Source: Lingula anatina (Eukaryota; Brachiopoda; Lingulata; Lingulida; Lingulidae). From it: DNA of 64,000 nt. The stretch spans positions 528,697 through 592,696 of the forward strand of contig NW_019775702.1 in NCBI RefSeq assembly GCF_001039355.2, written 5' to 3'. A model generated the notes under the pieces. That model was not told the origin of the DNA and did no database searches. It saw nothing but the letters and a program-made list of their open reading frames with translations. A program made the position numbers and the translations under genes. Positions 50,619-64,000 of this stretch are shown here, piece after piece; the first letter of the stretch is position 1; each line of letters opens with the position of its first letter.

Positions 50619-53600
50619 TTACTTCTTCAAAGTCTTTTTATACACCCACACATCTCCCTCTTTGTTGAAATACTGAAAGGGAGCAAAGTATGAAAATAAA
50701 ATAAAATAATAATTTTCATGAAGAAAAAAACATGCCATCTGAGTCTAGTTCTCCCACTTAAAAATTGGATAAATGACAAAATAGGTGAAAAAAGTTTAAT
50801 TTCCCACTAGCAAGGTTCTTGTGTCATGCCCATTCAATTTATAGAGTAAAACTTTAAGTTACAAGTAATTTTCAGCCAATCTTTACACTTAAAGAGTCAA
50901 ATAGAATCCTATGAGACTTTAAACAATCCTGAAACTAACTAAACAACTTCTACAAAAAATGACATTTTACCTTTGCTGCAAATGGGGTATTAGTCTCCTT
51001 TCTGTATTTCTCACCTTCTCTTTGTCTCTCTTCCAGCTAGAACAGAATCACATTACTGCTTACAAAAGGAAAACGGATCACAAAATATACAATTCTCCAA
51101 AAACAAATTTCATCTCACGATGGTTCTAATTTAGGTCTTTTTACGTGTAAAGGATCTTTGACAGTTTTTGGACAACAATGCTTTAAGTTTTGAGAGAACT
51201 CACAAATCTTTTGTGTTCCGTGGCAGTCTCAATATCCCCTAACTTCAAAGCATTGGTGACATGCTGCCATAATTTCCTGGATTCAAAATCTCCCAGTTTG
51301 CTCATGGGTCGCACCTTCTTTCTCTTGATCTCCAGCTTACTAACATCTATAACCTTACTGGTGCCCTGAAATATTCACAGTCCACCAATTTAAACGTGTT
51401 TATAAAATGCCCGAGGTATGATGTAAAAAATGAAAATGTTGACGACAGAAAAATGTTTAAGCTGAGCAGTGTCTGGGATTGTTGTGAAATTGAAAGATTC
51501 ACATCTTACTCTCTAATCACTTCATGTGGCAGTGTCCAGTGTGCATGTGACAAGCAGTACTTACAGCTGAGGTATTGGTGAACTCCATAGTCCCATTCCA
51601 GTCCCCATTTACTTTACATATCACAGTGCCCTCTGGGTTCTTTACTTCAGCTGAAACTCGATGCAGTTTGCCACCATAAAAGGGCTAGAAGAAAAGTGAC
51701 CTGAAGGTAATTTTTTAACTACTGGGATCCATTTTCCAATGAAATCCGTCTAAAGTCACAGTTGCGAATTAATTTTTACACTGATAAAGTCCAACCTACA
51801 TGTAGTGTAAAGATTCATAAACCTTTCTATTAAGCCTGTGTGCATAACTGAATACCATACTGCAAGCCTTTTAAGCCTTTGACACATAACATAAATGTAT
51901 AATTTTGATTTATAAACTTGATTATGAATTTCAATGATGGGGCACCAATGTATTACCTTAGTATGAAACACTATAGCAGCTGCATATCCAGTCTGCTGAC
52001 ATGTGATAGTCACTCTATCACCAAGCTCCACCCAGGGATAGGTCAGAATGGACCTGGCATAGGCACTCGGCAGGCTAAACACATAGTCCTCATTGTGTTC
52101 TACCAGAGATAAAGTCACTGAAATTGTAAATGCATAGTCCTAACTAAGAGCTCTACCAGAGAGAAAATCACTGGAGTTGTAAATACATAGTCCTCATTGT
52201 GCTCTACCATAGATAAAAACAAATAAATAATAGTACTTGAAAAAAAAATTTAAAAAACAGCATACAACATTGCAACAACACAACTTAATTTGAAAGTCCA
52301 ATCCTTGCAGAAAATTGGAGCATCACCCATGTTTTCAAAGCTGGAGAATATAAGAGCCACTCCAAAGAAAATAATATGGCTAACATGTGTTTTTTTTATA
52401 TCAGCATTAAAGACAAACACCGATTCCTCACCTTTTCCTACCATAACTACACCTATAGACATTCCCATAAACTTGGACTTGGTCCAAATGGAGGCGTTCA
52501 CATACATATTTTTCTTTGGACATTCAAAATAAAATGCTGAAACTACAAGAAAGACCCATTTTAATTCTTTTTAATGAGACAAATCTAACTGAAAGATGCT
52601 AAAAACGAGATTTCACAAGATGTGACATCTTGAGATATCAACAAAGGTAATTTCACCTGTTATGATAAGCATAAAACTGTTCAAAATTAAAGAATTGCAG
52701 TAAATATCCAATATGCTGTTGTCAAAATCTTTTTTATTTTTTCCATATGTCACAATTATGTGCATGCAGGTGTTATGAGACATGTTAAAATGTAAATCTA
52801 CATACTAGGAGGATGATGAGACACCTGCTCAGCACAGTATGTCAATCTTATATTGTCAGATTGTGTGTCATCCCCCAGCGTCTGTGGGATGTCCCAGGAA
52901 CAGTGAAATGTTTCTCCAATGATTGGATTGTACGGTTTCTTAGCAACTGAACCCTGGCGTGCAGCGTGGAATGAGGTCAGGTACCACTCCACCACTTGGA
53001 GCATTCGACTTTCTGGATCTGTGCAGTCTGGAATTCTACAACATTCAGTGTGTCATATTCGGGTAAATTTCCACTTCATGATGCTGTACACATTTTCTGG
53101 CTAAAACAATTCTTGAGTAATGGAGTTCTAAGAATTCTTCAAAGATGTCAGGGTCAATAATTCACCTCAAATGAATTTGCCATGAAAGCTAGACTTGCAT
53201 TCCAATTTAGGTGGTTCCAACTCTCCTCAATCTCATATAAATTCATTTCCAAAATGAAGTAATTTTAGACCTTACTTTTATGATCTCATACTATAAATTA
53301 AACACCTAGTGATTATAAGTCTTTGTTTGTGTTACATTTCAAAACAAATTTTCACTGCCATGTGCCTTAAGTTCACTTACTTTGCAAATATATCTGGATG
53401 AGCCATACAGTCTGCAAACATTTCTAATAATGACCTCTTTTCTAAAATAAATGTCGGCAGCACCACCTGAAAATAAGATGATTGAAAATAAAATATATGT
53501 TAGAATGCTGCATAACTTATAATATTAAAACATAAAAAAGTTAACCATCTCTGCCGCAACAACCATGTTCAAACCAAATGTGGGTATTCATGCCAAGGCA

Positions 53601-56600
53601 CCCAGATTACAACCATAATGTGGGCATTCATGGCAAGGCACCCAGATTACAACCATAATGTGGGCATTCATGGCAAGGCACCCAGATTACAACCATAATG
53701 TGGGCATTCATGGCAAGGCACCCAGATTACAACCATAATGTGGGTATTTATATCAATGCACCCAGATTACAACCACAATGGGGGTATTTATGTCAATGCA
53801 CCCAGATTACAACCACAATGGGGGTATTTATGTCAAAGAACCAAGACTACAACTCATCCATGTAAGGATGCACACAAAAACCTACCCGAGTAAGATCCAT
53901 TCCCAACTTCAACTGTGATAATAAATGTAGAATGACACTTTTATGTTCCTCCACTCCTCCCAGGTCTGTGTCCGTGTAGCCATGTTCATCTGATACATCG
54001 TCATCATGGTTGACTGGGACTGCAAATATAAGGTGAGCTATAGTAATTATAGATAATAACAGATCATAATTACCTTCATTTATCACATTTATTACAGCAA
54101 TTTAGACTGGTCGTTTTGAAAAGATGTCATCCATAACCACTGTGAGAAGTAAATTATTTACACAAAATCAACACTGCTTCAAAGAAGACCAAAACATTAG
54201 ATTCCATTTCTTCACAACAGTATGCCAAGCTTGCACATCTTACCTGTTATACTTTGCTGCTCTAGAGGTAGCAGGTTCTCTTTGATGATAGACGACACAG
54301 AGCTGCTTCTGGTGCTGGACCTGGACTTCATATTGGGAGACCTGGAAATTACAACCAACAATTGATACTGGGAAAAATTCATGCTGGGAAAACTGGAAAC
54401 TGCAATCAACACATTTCACACGTGGAGACTTAGAAATAAGAATCAACACAATTTTACTGGAAAAACAGGGTAAAGCAATTAGCACAATCATGCTAAAAAA
54501 ACTTGTTATGGCAATCAATACTGTGAAAACTTAGAAATAGCACAAAAATATAATTTTAGCAAACTCACCAGTCCAATCCTCTGCCCGCGTGGACTCCACT
54601 AGCTTGTTGTTGTAACATGTTCATACACTGCTCCAAGCATAGAACTGTAGCTTTTGAGGTGGCTTTTAATAACAGGATTTCCTAAAAAAAATTTTTAGTC
54701 TGGTATTTATTTAAATCTTAGTTGAAGTAAACCCTTTTTACATATTGAAATTATGTCATTATTTTCCAAGCCAGATACTGTATCTGATGGGTGGACTATT
54801 GGGTATATTATATAGTCAAATTGCCCTTTACCTTATCCAGAGAGTTCAGAAAGTGACCTGAGCTGGGAAGTTCCTAAAAATAGAAAATAATATTGCATGT
54901 GAGTGTACCATCTATGATACATTGTAACAAAGCACAATGTGAAGCCTTCACATTTGTCTGTTTCATGACAGACAATAGTGACATAATGAAAGTGATAAAT
55001 GCAACATGATCATATTGATTTCCAGCTCTTAAGAACATAAAAAATTCACTGAAATGGACGAAAATGACACGGCCTCATTGCTTTGGTCTATTACTGTATT
55101 AGACTGCAACCTAAACCCCCAAATCACTTTCCAGATCAACAAAGTGGCGTGGTCATGTTCATGTCCTTTTTCTCAGACACTGGGATCCGGAGTTAAAACA
55201 TGAAAAGATCAGTCTTATATTACACATTAATAACCTCTTGATGCAATATACTTCTATTAAAACAAAACCATCATAAGGTATCCAGGATGTTTTTTTTTAA
55301 CAGCATATACCTCCCACATGACAAAACAATCCCTTAGCTACATGTAACAGCCTTGTTTCCCAGTGAACATCAATATCTTATCTCAATGGATATTTAATGA
55401 TATTTCCATCTAAAGGTTTCCTCCAAATCCCCCTTCAAGCAGTCAAGTACACCTTACCTCTGTCTACAACACAAACTTAAGAGAAGATAAACTTAATGAG
55501 GACCCCTCTCACCTGTTTCCCGTCAGAGCGCTGTTGCTTACAGATTAGAATATCATGTTCTGCACCTAATGATATTGATTTTTTAAACCATGTATTCAAA
55601 TGAACAGGTTCATCTTTATTTACAGAGGATATGGAATATAAAGGTGCTAATTGCTTCAGATGTAAATAGGTCTCTTATTTCAAGCAAGTAACTGCTATAT
55701 CCTCTGTGAAAATTGGAGCAAATTGGCTTCATAACACCTACATGTACACCCTGAATCCATGCAAGCTTTCAAATCTTGCTGTAATCTTTACTTTGTTCAG
55801 AATGATAATAACTATGTGATGCAAATCTCAACAAATCAGATTGTGACGTGCTGCTATAACAACCCAAAATCACCCAAGAAAAGAAAAGAAATCTTAAGAT
55901 GTCATCTTAAATTTCAAGATCCATCTAAGGAAATATTATATTAATTACTATTATATTAATTGCCCTCCCCAATCAACTTTTCAGTTACAAGGCAATTTAA
56001 CAGCTCAACAATTTATGCCTAGGATAAATTATAATCGTTCCACATACCCTTGTTCTTTTATGTCCAATTTTATTTTTTCTCTGACTGCAATATGATTAAA
56101 ACTCAAAAGAAGGGACACACTTCAATCCCTTACCACCCCTGTACTTAAACACTATCAATCTGAAAGGTTTGTTAAAGCAGAACCTAGCTGTCCTGAGTCA
56201 AAGCATAGAAATCAAACTAAAGCAAAACCCACTGAAACTCACCTTTGTAAAAGGCAGGCAGCAGAACACAACAAGAAATCGTCACCACAATGATGAAAAT
56301 TTTAGACTTCAGGTAGAAAATATGTTAGGTTAGGTGAATACTTATAAGTCTCTGACAAAAAACTAAGTTGCAAACACAACACCATAAAATCATTGAAGTA
56401 CTTGCAATACATACATCACTGCCTGTTCCACAAGAGCTAAAACCAGGAAAAGTCAGAATTGAATTGAATCCCCACAGTATTAAATGATTATAAGCCTGAT
56501 GTCACGGCACAGCATCCAAAATCAAAGTCTGGTTCAAATATGATGCCAATCCCTGTGGCTCACAGCTGTTTCACCATAGAGATCAAATTAATCAGGAGAG

Positions 56601-58374
56601 ATGAAAGAGAGAGCCCACAGTGGTGACCAAGGAGAACATTATGACAGGTTCCCATCAATTATTCAAATTAATTCAAGAAAAGGAAACCTGGGGCCTCAAC
56701 CTATTGCATCAATAATGTTGTCACCATGGTGGAAAGCAAAACTCTTAAATTACAACAGACTGTACTTCACTCTTGGAAATCCAACAGTCCATTTATCAAA
56801 AGTAAACAATATGTCAACTTTCCTTTTATCCTTTCAGCATAAGAATAATATAAAATGTAAAGTATAAAGAGTATGAAGAATTAAGGACCAAGGATAGGAG
56901 TGCCATTTAGATTTTAAATCAATACTTTTATGTGAAATGTAATTATTAAAATACATATGATGAGTACATATCACACTTGGTCTATTTAGACAATAGAATG
57001 CAAAGTTGCACTCCACAATTAATAACAGCACTCAGTTTTGCAACCTACTCACTCATTAAGACCGGTGACATAACTACTATAATCAAAATCAAAAGAATTT
57101 GATTACAATACATTTTCTTTATTTTTTTCTGAAAAGGTTTTGATACTAGTGTTGTCAGTGAAAACATGTCATCATTCTCGTCATTGAAGGTGTGTTGTCT
57201 GCTGGAGCTGAGTTTTAATTTAACAGTCTCTTCTAAAATATATGGCAACACTTTTTTCAACAATTTCAAATATCCCGATATCTTCCAATAGGTATTAAGT
57301 TATACTCTACACTGATTGTGATTTAATGAAAAATATGCTGTTTGTCTCACATTTGACTGTGCCTTATAATGCAGTGTATTAATGCCAAAATATATTATTT
57401 TTCCATTATTTCAACTTTTGCAAAAAATTTAAAGGCAATGTTTTGCATAGAGCAGAAGCATTTTGGAAATTAGGCTAAGAAATATTTAAACTTTAACCTG
57501 TAACCATAGCAACACATTTCAAGAGGAAAGAATTCTGGGGTGGGGGTGGAACCAAGGTCAAATCAGGATACTGGATTCTTACTGATATCTATTTTTATAA
57601 ACTGGAATACATTTAAAGGAGAACATCGCTACCTTTCTTGTGCCTAAAAATGACTAAATGATAATTTCCAGCAAACATTTTGATCACTTCAGAGATAACA
57701 AGAGAAGCAGGATTATCAAACAGATTTTGCCATCACTTGTTTTTAGTACTCTTTATTCATGCATTATGATGGGCCACAATCTTCACTTAAAAAGAAGACA
57801 AAAAAAAAAAAAAAATCCAAAGTTCATACAGACCACCAAACACCTATAAATCAATAGATGCGACATAGGTTGGGGAAAATCTATATCTGGAATTCAGAAA
57901 ACACAAATAGACACAGAAAACAGATCTACATCTCTCTCAGACACAACCCAATTAAATATTAATGTCTTCCAATTCCAGATCAAATCAACTACAACAGAGC
58001 AGGAAGTCCATCTCATGTACCGGAGGGACGGAGGAACTCGGTAGAGCTCATCATTAATTTACACAAACCACTGAAAACTTTGCTGGATAATCAAACAAAT
58101 CTGACCTGGCTGTTCTCAGGGAATCAGGTGAATCATGGCATAACTTAAATATTGATAATGCATTTAAAGTCAAATTTTTGCCTCAAACCCCAACCATACA
58201 CCACCATATACTTTCAAATAGTAAAAGTTAGAGAGATATTAAGGGCATTGTTTCATATTTCCCTAAAATTGATATTTGAACAGCTTTTCCTTATTTCTTT
58301 CTGTGCTATAAATATACATCAGCAGTCTTATTTGAACAAGTATGCAATTGCATGCACAGCTATACATACATACA

Positions 58375-58408
<34 letters not shown>

Positions 58409-61134
58409 CATACATGAGAGTAAGAGTGATAATTATGCAATATGCACGCAGTAATTAGCCTACTATTTGAAAGACCTAGCTGCACCCTGTGCATACCTCC
58501 ATTTTGTCCACCAGTTCTTCTTCGTGATCTGTGACCTGAGACAACACCTCCTTCACGTTGTGTAGAGGATCTGGCGAGGGGACAGTAGTCACAGTCTTAT
58601 GATGTGATCTGAAACAGTGGGGCAATGATCAGTATCATCATATTTTGGCAAAGGAGACTAAGTCTTGAAGTAAAACAAAAATTCAGTTCAGACAAAATGT
58701 TTGCCATTCCTACCTGACAGTCACTGTGGTGGAGGGCTGATTGTCATATAAATCTCCATAAGAACTTGGCCTTTTGTTTACAGAAGGCAGTGTTTCTTGA
58801 GCAAAGGAATGTGTTCTAGATTCGTGTCTGTAGATTGGTGGCGCATTCTGGAAAGACAAGCCATCACTTATAACACGGTATAGTTACCACAGACAAGATA
58901 AGTGAGAAATTTTTAAGTATCTTCTTACAATTCAGAGAAAACTGTAAACACCTTGAATAGTTAGAGATTTCATTAACAAATCAAATATATTTTAACAATA
59001 CAATTGCTGAAAGTGAGCAGCTTTCCGCTGTCATTGAATAGCTGCAAAGCTAATGTTTCCCTTCAACCTTTACCCGAAATGAAATAAAACTTATTGTGTT
59101 GTATTGTGTTGTACTGTGATCTATTTGTACTGTGATCTATTACTGCTACTTGGAGTAGCTTTTATGGTGCCTCTGGTTTGGTTGAGAAAAAAACTTATCT
59201 TAACTCTCATGCTATATGTTGAAAGATTAATAACACATGCTTGTTCAAAGACACATAAAGACAGCAAGAAAAAGAGAAAGAGAGATTCAAGCATATACCT
59301 GTGCTATGTTATTACTGTGATATTCTGCTACAGCCCTCAACCTGTTCACCCAGTGAACTCTTTCCTTTGCATCTGAAGCTGAAATAAAATAACATGACCA
59401 AAATGAAGATTTATACCTTGTTTGACATTTGTACATCTAACTGTTACAAAACCATCTCTTCAAATATAAACTACAGCTAGGGCATGCTGACATTCTCTGA
59501 CCACTGAACTGTTAAAGGTAGAAAAACAAATGTATTATCTATCAAGAATTTACTTTTGCTAATTAAATGGGGGTCTTTTTTTAGCAAGTTCACTAAATTA
59601 ATATACAATCAGCAAGATTGATCCAAGCTCTCAATTGTTTATCGAAATGTTGCACATGCAATGCTATAAATACTTATTTGTGTATCACATAATAGAGTAG
59701 AGAACATTACAAACCATTTGAGCCAGTAGGAAAAATATTTAACCGGTTTAACCAGCTAACAAATCTCTGACCCAGAGCCATTGAGTCAGTAATCATTTCT
59801 GTCAAACATTTGAAACCAAATTGCAAAGTAGGAATCACACAATTGGAACTGTGTACATCATCATTTTACATGACCTATATGTTGTGCCATGACATTGTAT
59901 TTCATTGTTCACCATTATGAAGATTTTAAGAATCTTTCTTCAAAAATATCATACTCAAATTGATTTCATATCCAATAAACATGTCTGAAAACTTGTTAAA
60001 ATTTTTAGTATAAAATTATTTAGACATAATTATTTATTTAATTGCCTGCATGGGGGCTTATTTCACTTGAAAGTGGAGAAATTAGGTTGTCAACTGAGCA
60101 GACTTTTTCACCTATACAACCACACCACCATGCCATCCTCAGATATAAAAATTAACAACCTCTAATGTTTTTGTGTTTGTACTTCTTTAAGTGCTTAAAA
60201 ATAAAACCCTACTAAGTAAAAAGTAAGCTTTTTTTACTTTGTAATTGTACTTCATCATCTGAAGTACAATCCCCCCCCCCCCCCCCCATCATGAAGTTTT
60301 AAATACAACAAGTAACTTACCACGTAACCTATATATTTCTGTATTTGCAGCATTCACATTAAATGTCTGTGAGTCTTCATCTGAAGGGGAAATCACTGCA
60401 CCCTGTAAATAAAGCATTAACAGCCATTATTGCAGGAGTCAGCATCCCCCTGGGTGACTGCAATTCCCAAAGATATTACAATAGTATTTCAGGTCTTGTT
60501 AAATGATGATATCCAGCTTTTGAAAGGGACAGTTACATTTTTTCCTTTCTCAGAGGCAAAACCTCAACGTGCTTTCATATTACATGACAAAATATATAGG
60601 TTTGAAACAGGAATAGAATAGTAATGAAATCTTATATTGAAAAAAAAAATTCTAAGGAAATATATTTCAAATAAAAAAATGAACAAAATACTAGCATGCA
60701 TACCGCTAAATGCACACTTCCTCTCGGTCTTTGCACTTTTTTGTGTTCTTCTTTCTGAAATAATAACAACATGACAATACTTATTTAAAAAATGTTATGT
60801 TGGGACTCATAGTCAATATCATAAAAAATGGCCAAAGGAAAAAAAAGAATAAATAAACTAAAAAATTAAAAAAATAGATATAACATTTCTTTCTAAAGAT
60901 GTAAATCAACGTAATTCATAAAAAGATTACTATCATAAAGCACTTTAAGTTTCACTTGTTTCATGACAATCAAAATCTTTAACAAGCTGTGATGGGGCTA
61001 GCAGTACTAGTATTATTTCCTGTTCTACCTCATAATACTCCAACATTCCCGTCTCTGGCACCAGCACAAACCAGCGGAATTGCCAGCCTTTCATCACATT
61101 GGTGTATTTACAGAGCACACCTTCCAGAGGCTGC
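50619..61134 (-). CDS. OSBPL11: Oxysterol-binding protein-related protein 10/11-like lipid transfer protein (5' partial)
   Basis: Eighteen - strand exons: 61134-61029, 60754-60704, 60402-60321, 59378-59299, 58847-58714, 58608-58497, 54873-54832, 54681-54569, 54341-54244, 54019-53886, 53466-53381, 53035-52806, 52542-52432, 52117-51957, 51684-51565, 51365-51204, 51036-50971, 50672-50619 (stop TAA). They give ~646 residues with consistent phases. The first visible exons encode a PH domain ([44 protein letters not shown]). A low-complexity linker and [14 protein letters not shown] follow. The lipid-binding ORD starts near [20 protein letters not shown] and carries the family signature [22 protein letters not shown] and [12 protein letters not shown]. 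The order matches ORP11/ORP10, which move phosphatidylserine and PI4P at membrane contacts. No FFAT motif is seen. The start codon and the exon before 61134 were not found, and the first visible exon begins inside a codon. Confidence 0.92.
53577..53856. repeat. 40-bp minisatellite in an OSBPL11 intron
   Basis: About seven tandem copies of TGTGGGCATTCATGGCAAGG, CACCCAGATTACAACCATAA. The first units are nearly identical and the last ones diverge (GGGGGTATTTATGTCAATG). Non-coding. Confidence 0.93.
54874..58496 (-). other. Large OSBPL11 intron
   Basis: About 3.6 kb without a conserved exon. A candidate 24-nt microexon lies at 55513-55536 (see findings). Short frames in this intron have no recognised domains. 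A T/A-rich sequence with no clear mobile element makes up the rest. Confidence 0.45.
58358..58412. repeat. (CATA)n microsatellite
   Basis: An uninterrupted run of CATA/TACA tetranucleotides ending in CATATATACATACATG. It generates a spurious His-Thr-Tyr repeat frame. Confidence 0.9.
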
Positions 61135-61300
61135 CTGGAAAACACAGCATAGAACATGGTCTGATATATAGGATCATATGGACCAATATCAAAGAACTGT
61201 CTAGAAAGCACAGCAGATTAGATAATCTGATTTATATGATAATTGACCAATATCAAAGAACTACCTGGAAAATACAGCATGTTACATGATCTGATAAACA
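61131..61300. repeat. Three partial tandem copies around an OSBPL11 splice acceptor
   Basis: Units beginning CCTGGAAAACACAGCATAGA, TCTAGAAAGCACAGCAGATT and CCTGGAAAATACAGCATGTT, each followed by a CTGATATA-like stretch; the first two continue with CCAATATCAAAGAACT. On the - strand the CTGG end is the 3' splice site of the PH-domain exon ending intron at 61135, so the acceptor and its upstream intron are repeated. Confidence 0.75.
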
Positions 61301-64000
61301 TGACTTGGAAATCAGGCAATACTACTGTACATCTGTTGATATTTACATGTCATCTAGAAATGTCTGTTTATTCATTCATTTATTGTGAATAATGAAATTG
61401 CCCTTTAAATTGGGTGAGATAAACAGATCTAAATTTTCTGTACAACATTCAATAAATGCCAATGAAAAATGTGCAAAATTTTTTAAAGAAAATCAACCAC
61501 AGACAAGTCATTCTAACCTCACAGATCCCTGGCTAAATTTAGCTTAAGCCAACATACGAACACAAGGAGTTTGCAAATGTACGTCATAGTTGCATTAAGA
61601 TTACTTAGTAACAAACCTCAGAACTAATCACTCTGTATATTACATTCCTATCATTTAACTTGCTGACATCATTATCCGCATTTATAGAAAGCAGGATGTA
61701 ATCTTAGCAATTCAGAAAGATGCTAATTTGTGGAGATGCATTAATTCCATATTCATCCTGTACGTGTTACGTGAAGATTATCTTTACAGAATTAAGTTAA
61801 TTCTAGCTAGAAAGGTGCCAAACAGTAAAAAAAAGGTATCTTATGAAACCCACATTAGGAAATGTAATACTTGACCATCAACTTAAATGTTTAATAATAA
61901 TCAGAAACATGAAATAATTTATTTTAGACCATACTGGTAGGTACAATGCTGTAGCCATCTGATCAAGCCATCTAGATGTTTTGAAACAATGCCAGTCTTA
62001 GAATATGGCTAATGCAGTGGAGATTTGACTATCAGCTTCAGACCATACATATAGAGATTGAGCTTTATTCTAAGATACAAGGACCAACATAAAAAATGTT
62101 TAAGATGATTTTTATTGAATGCCTCTTTGCAACCCCACAAACACAATTTGTGCAGCATTGTTTGTAAACAATAACTTTTGCTGACTCATTAATCATAATA
62201 TTTCAGATGATAAGTCTTATTGAATATTTAATATATATTTTTTACTCCTAAGGTCATAAAATGTAACACAGGCAACAATTTGTTACACTAGCTGTTAAAA
62301 TGATTAGGATACTGGGGCCAAATCTTGAAGAACCAATGTGTTTTGTTGCCTTTTTTCTTGGTGTGAATGGGACTATGAAGGTTTGTGGTAAACTGGGATG
62401 GAAGAGACATAAAAAATGTTTAGGTGAATATATAAGATACCTGATCCATAACCCAGCTGCATGGTGGGCTGAATTACACTGAGCCTGTGTTCAATATATC
62501 AATGGATAACTTCAAAGTATTTATATACAATTACCCAATCCAGCTTCAATAATGACCTTAATACAACTAATATTACCCCACCTACCATGATATCAGCCTC
62601 AACGTGACTAGAAATAAACACAACTTGATAACAAAATACACAGCCCACCTTCTAATGAAGTCCATGAGCCATCTTTGCTGTTTCATTATCCATATTGTAT
62701 GGTACACATACATTGAGTAATAGCTCATGAAAAAAAATCTCTACAATGTGGAAAGCCTCGCAGTTCTCTCACACATTACAAGCAGTTATCCCAGAAATCA
62801 CCAGCAGGTTCTCCAGGTCGCTGTGTCCCTGCTCTGCTGGCTAACAGAGGCTGAGAGTATCCCAGGAGTAATGTATCAATGCTGCTGTGACTCATCTCCT
62901 GATACAACCCAATGCACATTATGTGAGGAGAATGGAGAGATATGTAGCATTTGCCTCCAAGAAATTGATTGGTGCTGTGACATTTACAAGCTAAAAAAGT
63001 GATATATGACATGCTACCCTTTACATAGAAAGCTACTCTACCCCATATATATATATATATATGTGTGTATTAATGTGTGTGCATATATTTTGTTTGTTTG
63101 CTACGCATAAATTAATTATGTTCATTATATTGCAGCTTTATCCCATTATTGAGTTTATCATATCTGAATTTTTGGGATCCCATTAGCACATTAAGTCTCG
63201 ATCTACCAAATGCTAAAAAATCTGGCTTAACAAAATGTTAAATTCTTGGATAAATCTGATTGTGCTGAAAATATGAAGCATACACTGTAGCTAAAACAAA
63301 AAGTATGCCAGAATAATCCAAGAAATTTATTTCTAAATACATAACTTTATATGTTAGTTACCTAGAATACACAATATGTATAGATCATTAGCTGTACCAC
63401 TGCCATCCTATTACCTGTGCCAACATTAACGCTACATTATCATATGTTGTACAGACTTCAAATATCACACCGTCTCCAGTGTTTATCAAAGATCCACTAA
63501 AAAAAATTATAACTTATCCTGTCAATACCTCAAGAAATCCACATCATATTCTCTATGTTTCTATCAATACCAAAGTGGTAACTGTTATCTGGAAGAGCTC
63601 GAGGACATCAATAAAATGACAAGTTGTTCAGTGATGAAGTGATAATATTGTTTTAACTCCCTCCAAAAGAGTTGTCATTCCTTTAGGAATCAATAAAAGA
63701 GATAAAACCTGTGATAAAAAATTCACTGGAATCAATTTTTCATATAAAAACAAGCAACTGGCTTTTGTTAGAGAAATGTTACAGAGAAAGAAAAAATTCA
63801 TAAAAGTGTACAGAAGTACTACATTTTTCTACTTTCTTTAATGCCATTTTTAATGTGGAGTTATAACAGGAGGTAAACTTGAACAGCTTTGGGAGTAAAA
63901 GTAAATAATGCTGGATGAAATGACTTCAGAACTACACAGTAAATGGATAGTTTCACATATTTTATATAGTCCTTAAGTTGTATATCATTAGTTAATTTTT
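61301..64000. other. Upstream OSBPL11 intron or flank, no gene supported
   Basis: AT-rich, with an (AT)n run at about 63043-63062. The missing 5' exon(s) of OSBPL11 should lie here or beyond the window, but no sequence could be tied to its N-terminus. A cysteine-containing + strand frame at 62727-63002 has no recognised signature. Confidence 0.35.

Noticed and set aside
53577-53856. CRISPR-like spaced repeat
   Set aside because: Units are contiguous without unique spacers, and the window is eukaryotic; a minisatellite explains it.
62727-63002. Cysteine-containing + strand frame (CCCDSS, CTLCEENGEICSICLQE) as a possible secreted peptide
   Set aside because: No signal peptide, no family pattern, no splice support, and it lies where OSBPL11 intron or promoter is expected.

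Overview
This is eukaryotic (animal) genomic DNA: AT-rich, with short exons, GT-AG introns of about 0.1-4 kb, microsatellites, MITE-like repeats and one assembly gap (25434-25660). Five animal protein-coding genes can be read exon by exon. Their content and structure suggest an invertebrate bilaterian, perhaps a marine lophotrochozoan such as a mollusc. That placement is an inference with low confidence.

Layout: (1) DNAJC14 homologue, + strand, 5'UTR exon near 560-609 and coding exons 1209-10026. (2) POLE4 homologue, - strand, 12085-10935, convergent with DNAJC14. (3) CCDC17 homologue, + strand, head-to-head with POLE4 across about 220 bp. It has 33 coding exons (13198-38677) and a predicted 1611 residues, far longer than the mammalian protein. 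(4) A gene missing from any simple ORF list: a two-exon glycoprotein hormone beta-5 (thyrostimulin beta) homologue on the - strand, 23273-22318, nested in the large GC-AG intron 11 of CCDC17. (5) A second copy of the last 16 CCDC17 exons with their introns (about 41391-49275), a tandem duplicate of about 31497-39474. It carries a frameshift near its end. (6) OSBPL11/ORP11-like lipid transfer protein, - strand, exons from 61134 to a stop at 50619; its 5' end lies outside the window or was not found.

The genes are unrelated housekeeping, ciliary and endocrine genes and do not form a pathway. The unusual features are structural. They are the nested hormone gene, the intragenic 3'-half duplication with amino-acid changes clustered in a few exons, tandem arrays built around splice sites in three genes, and a dated series of transposon insertions (a MITE with its empty site preserved in the paralogous intron; a foldback element nested in a TTAA-flanked element). 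A perfect 29-bp-arm palindrome lies just beyond the hormone gene. No tRNA, rRNA, CRISPR or bacterial system was seen.
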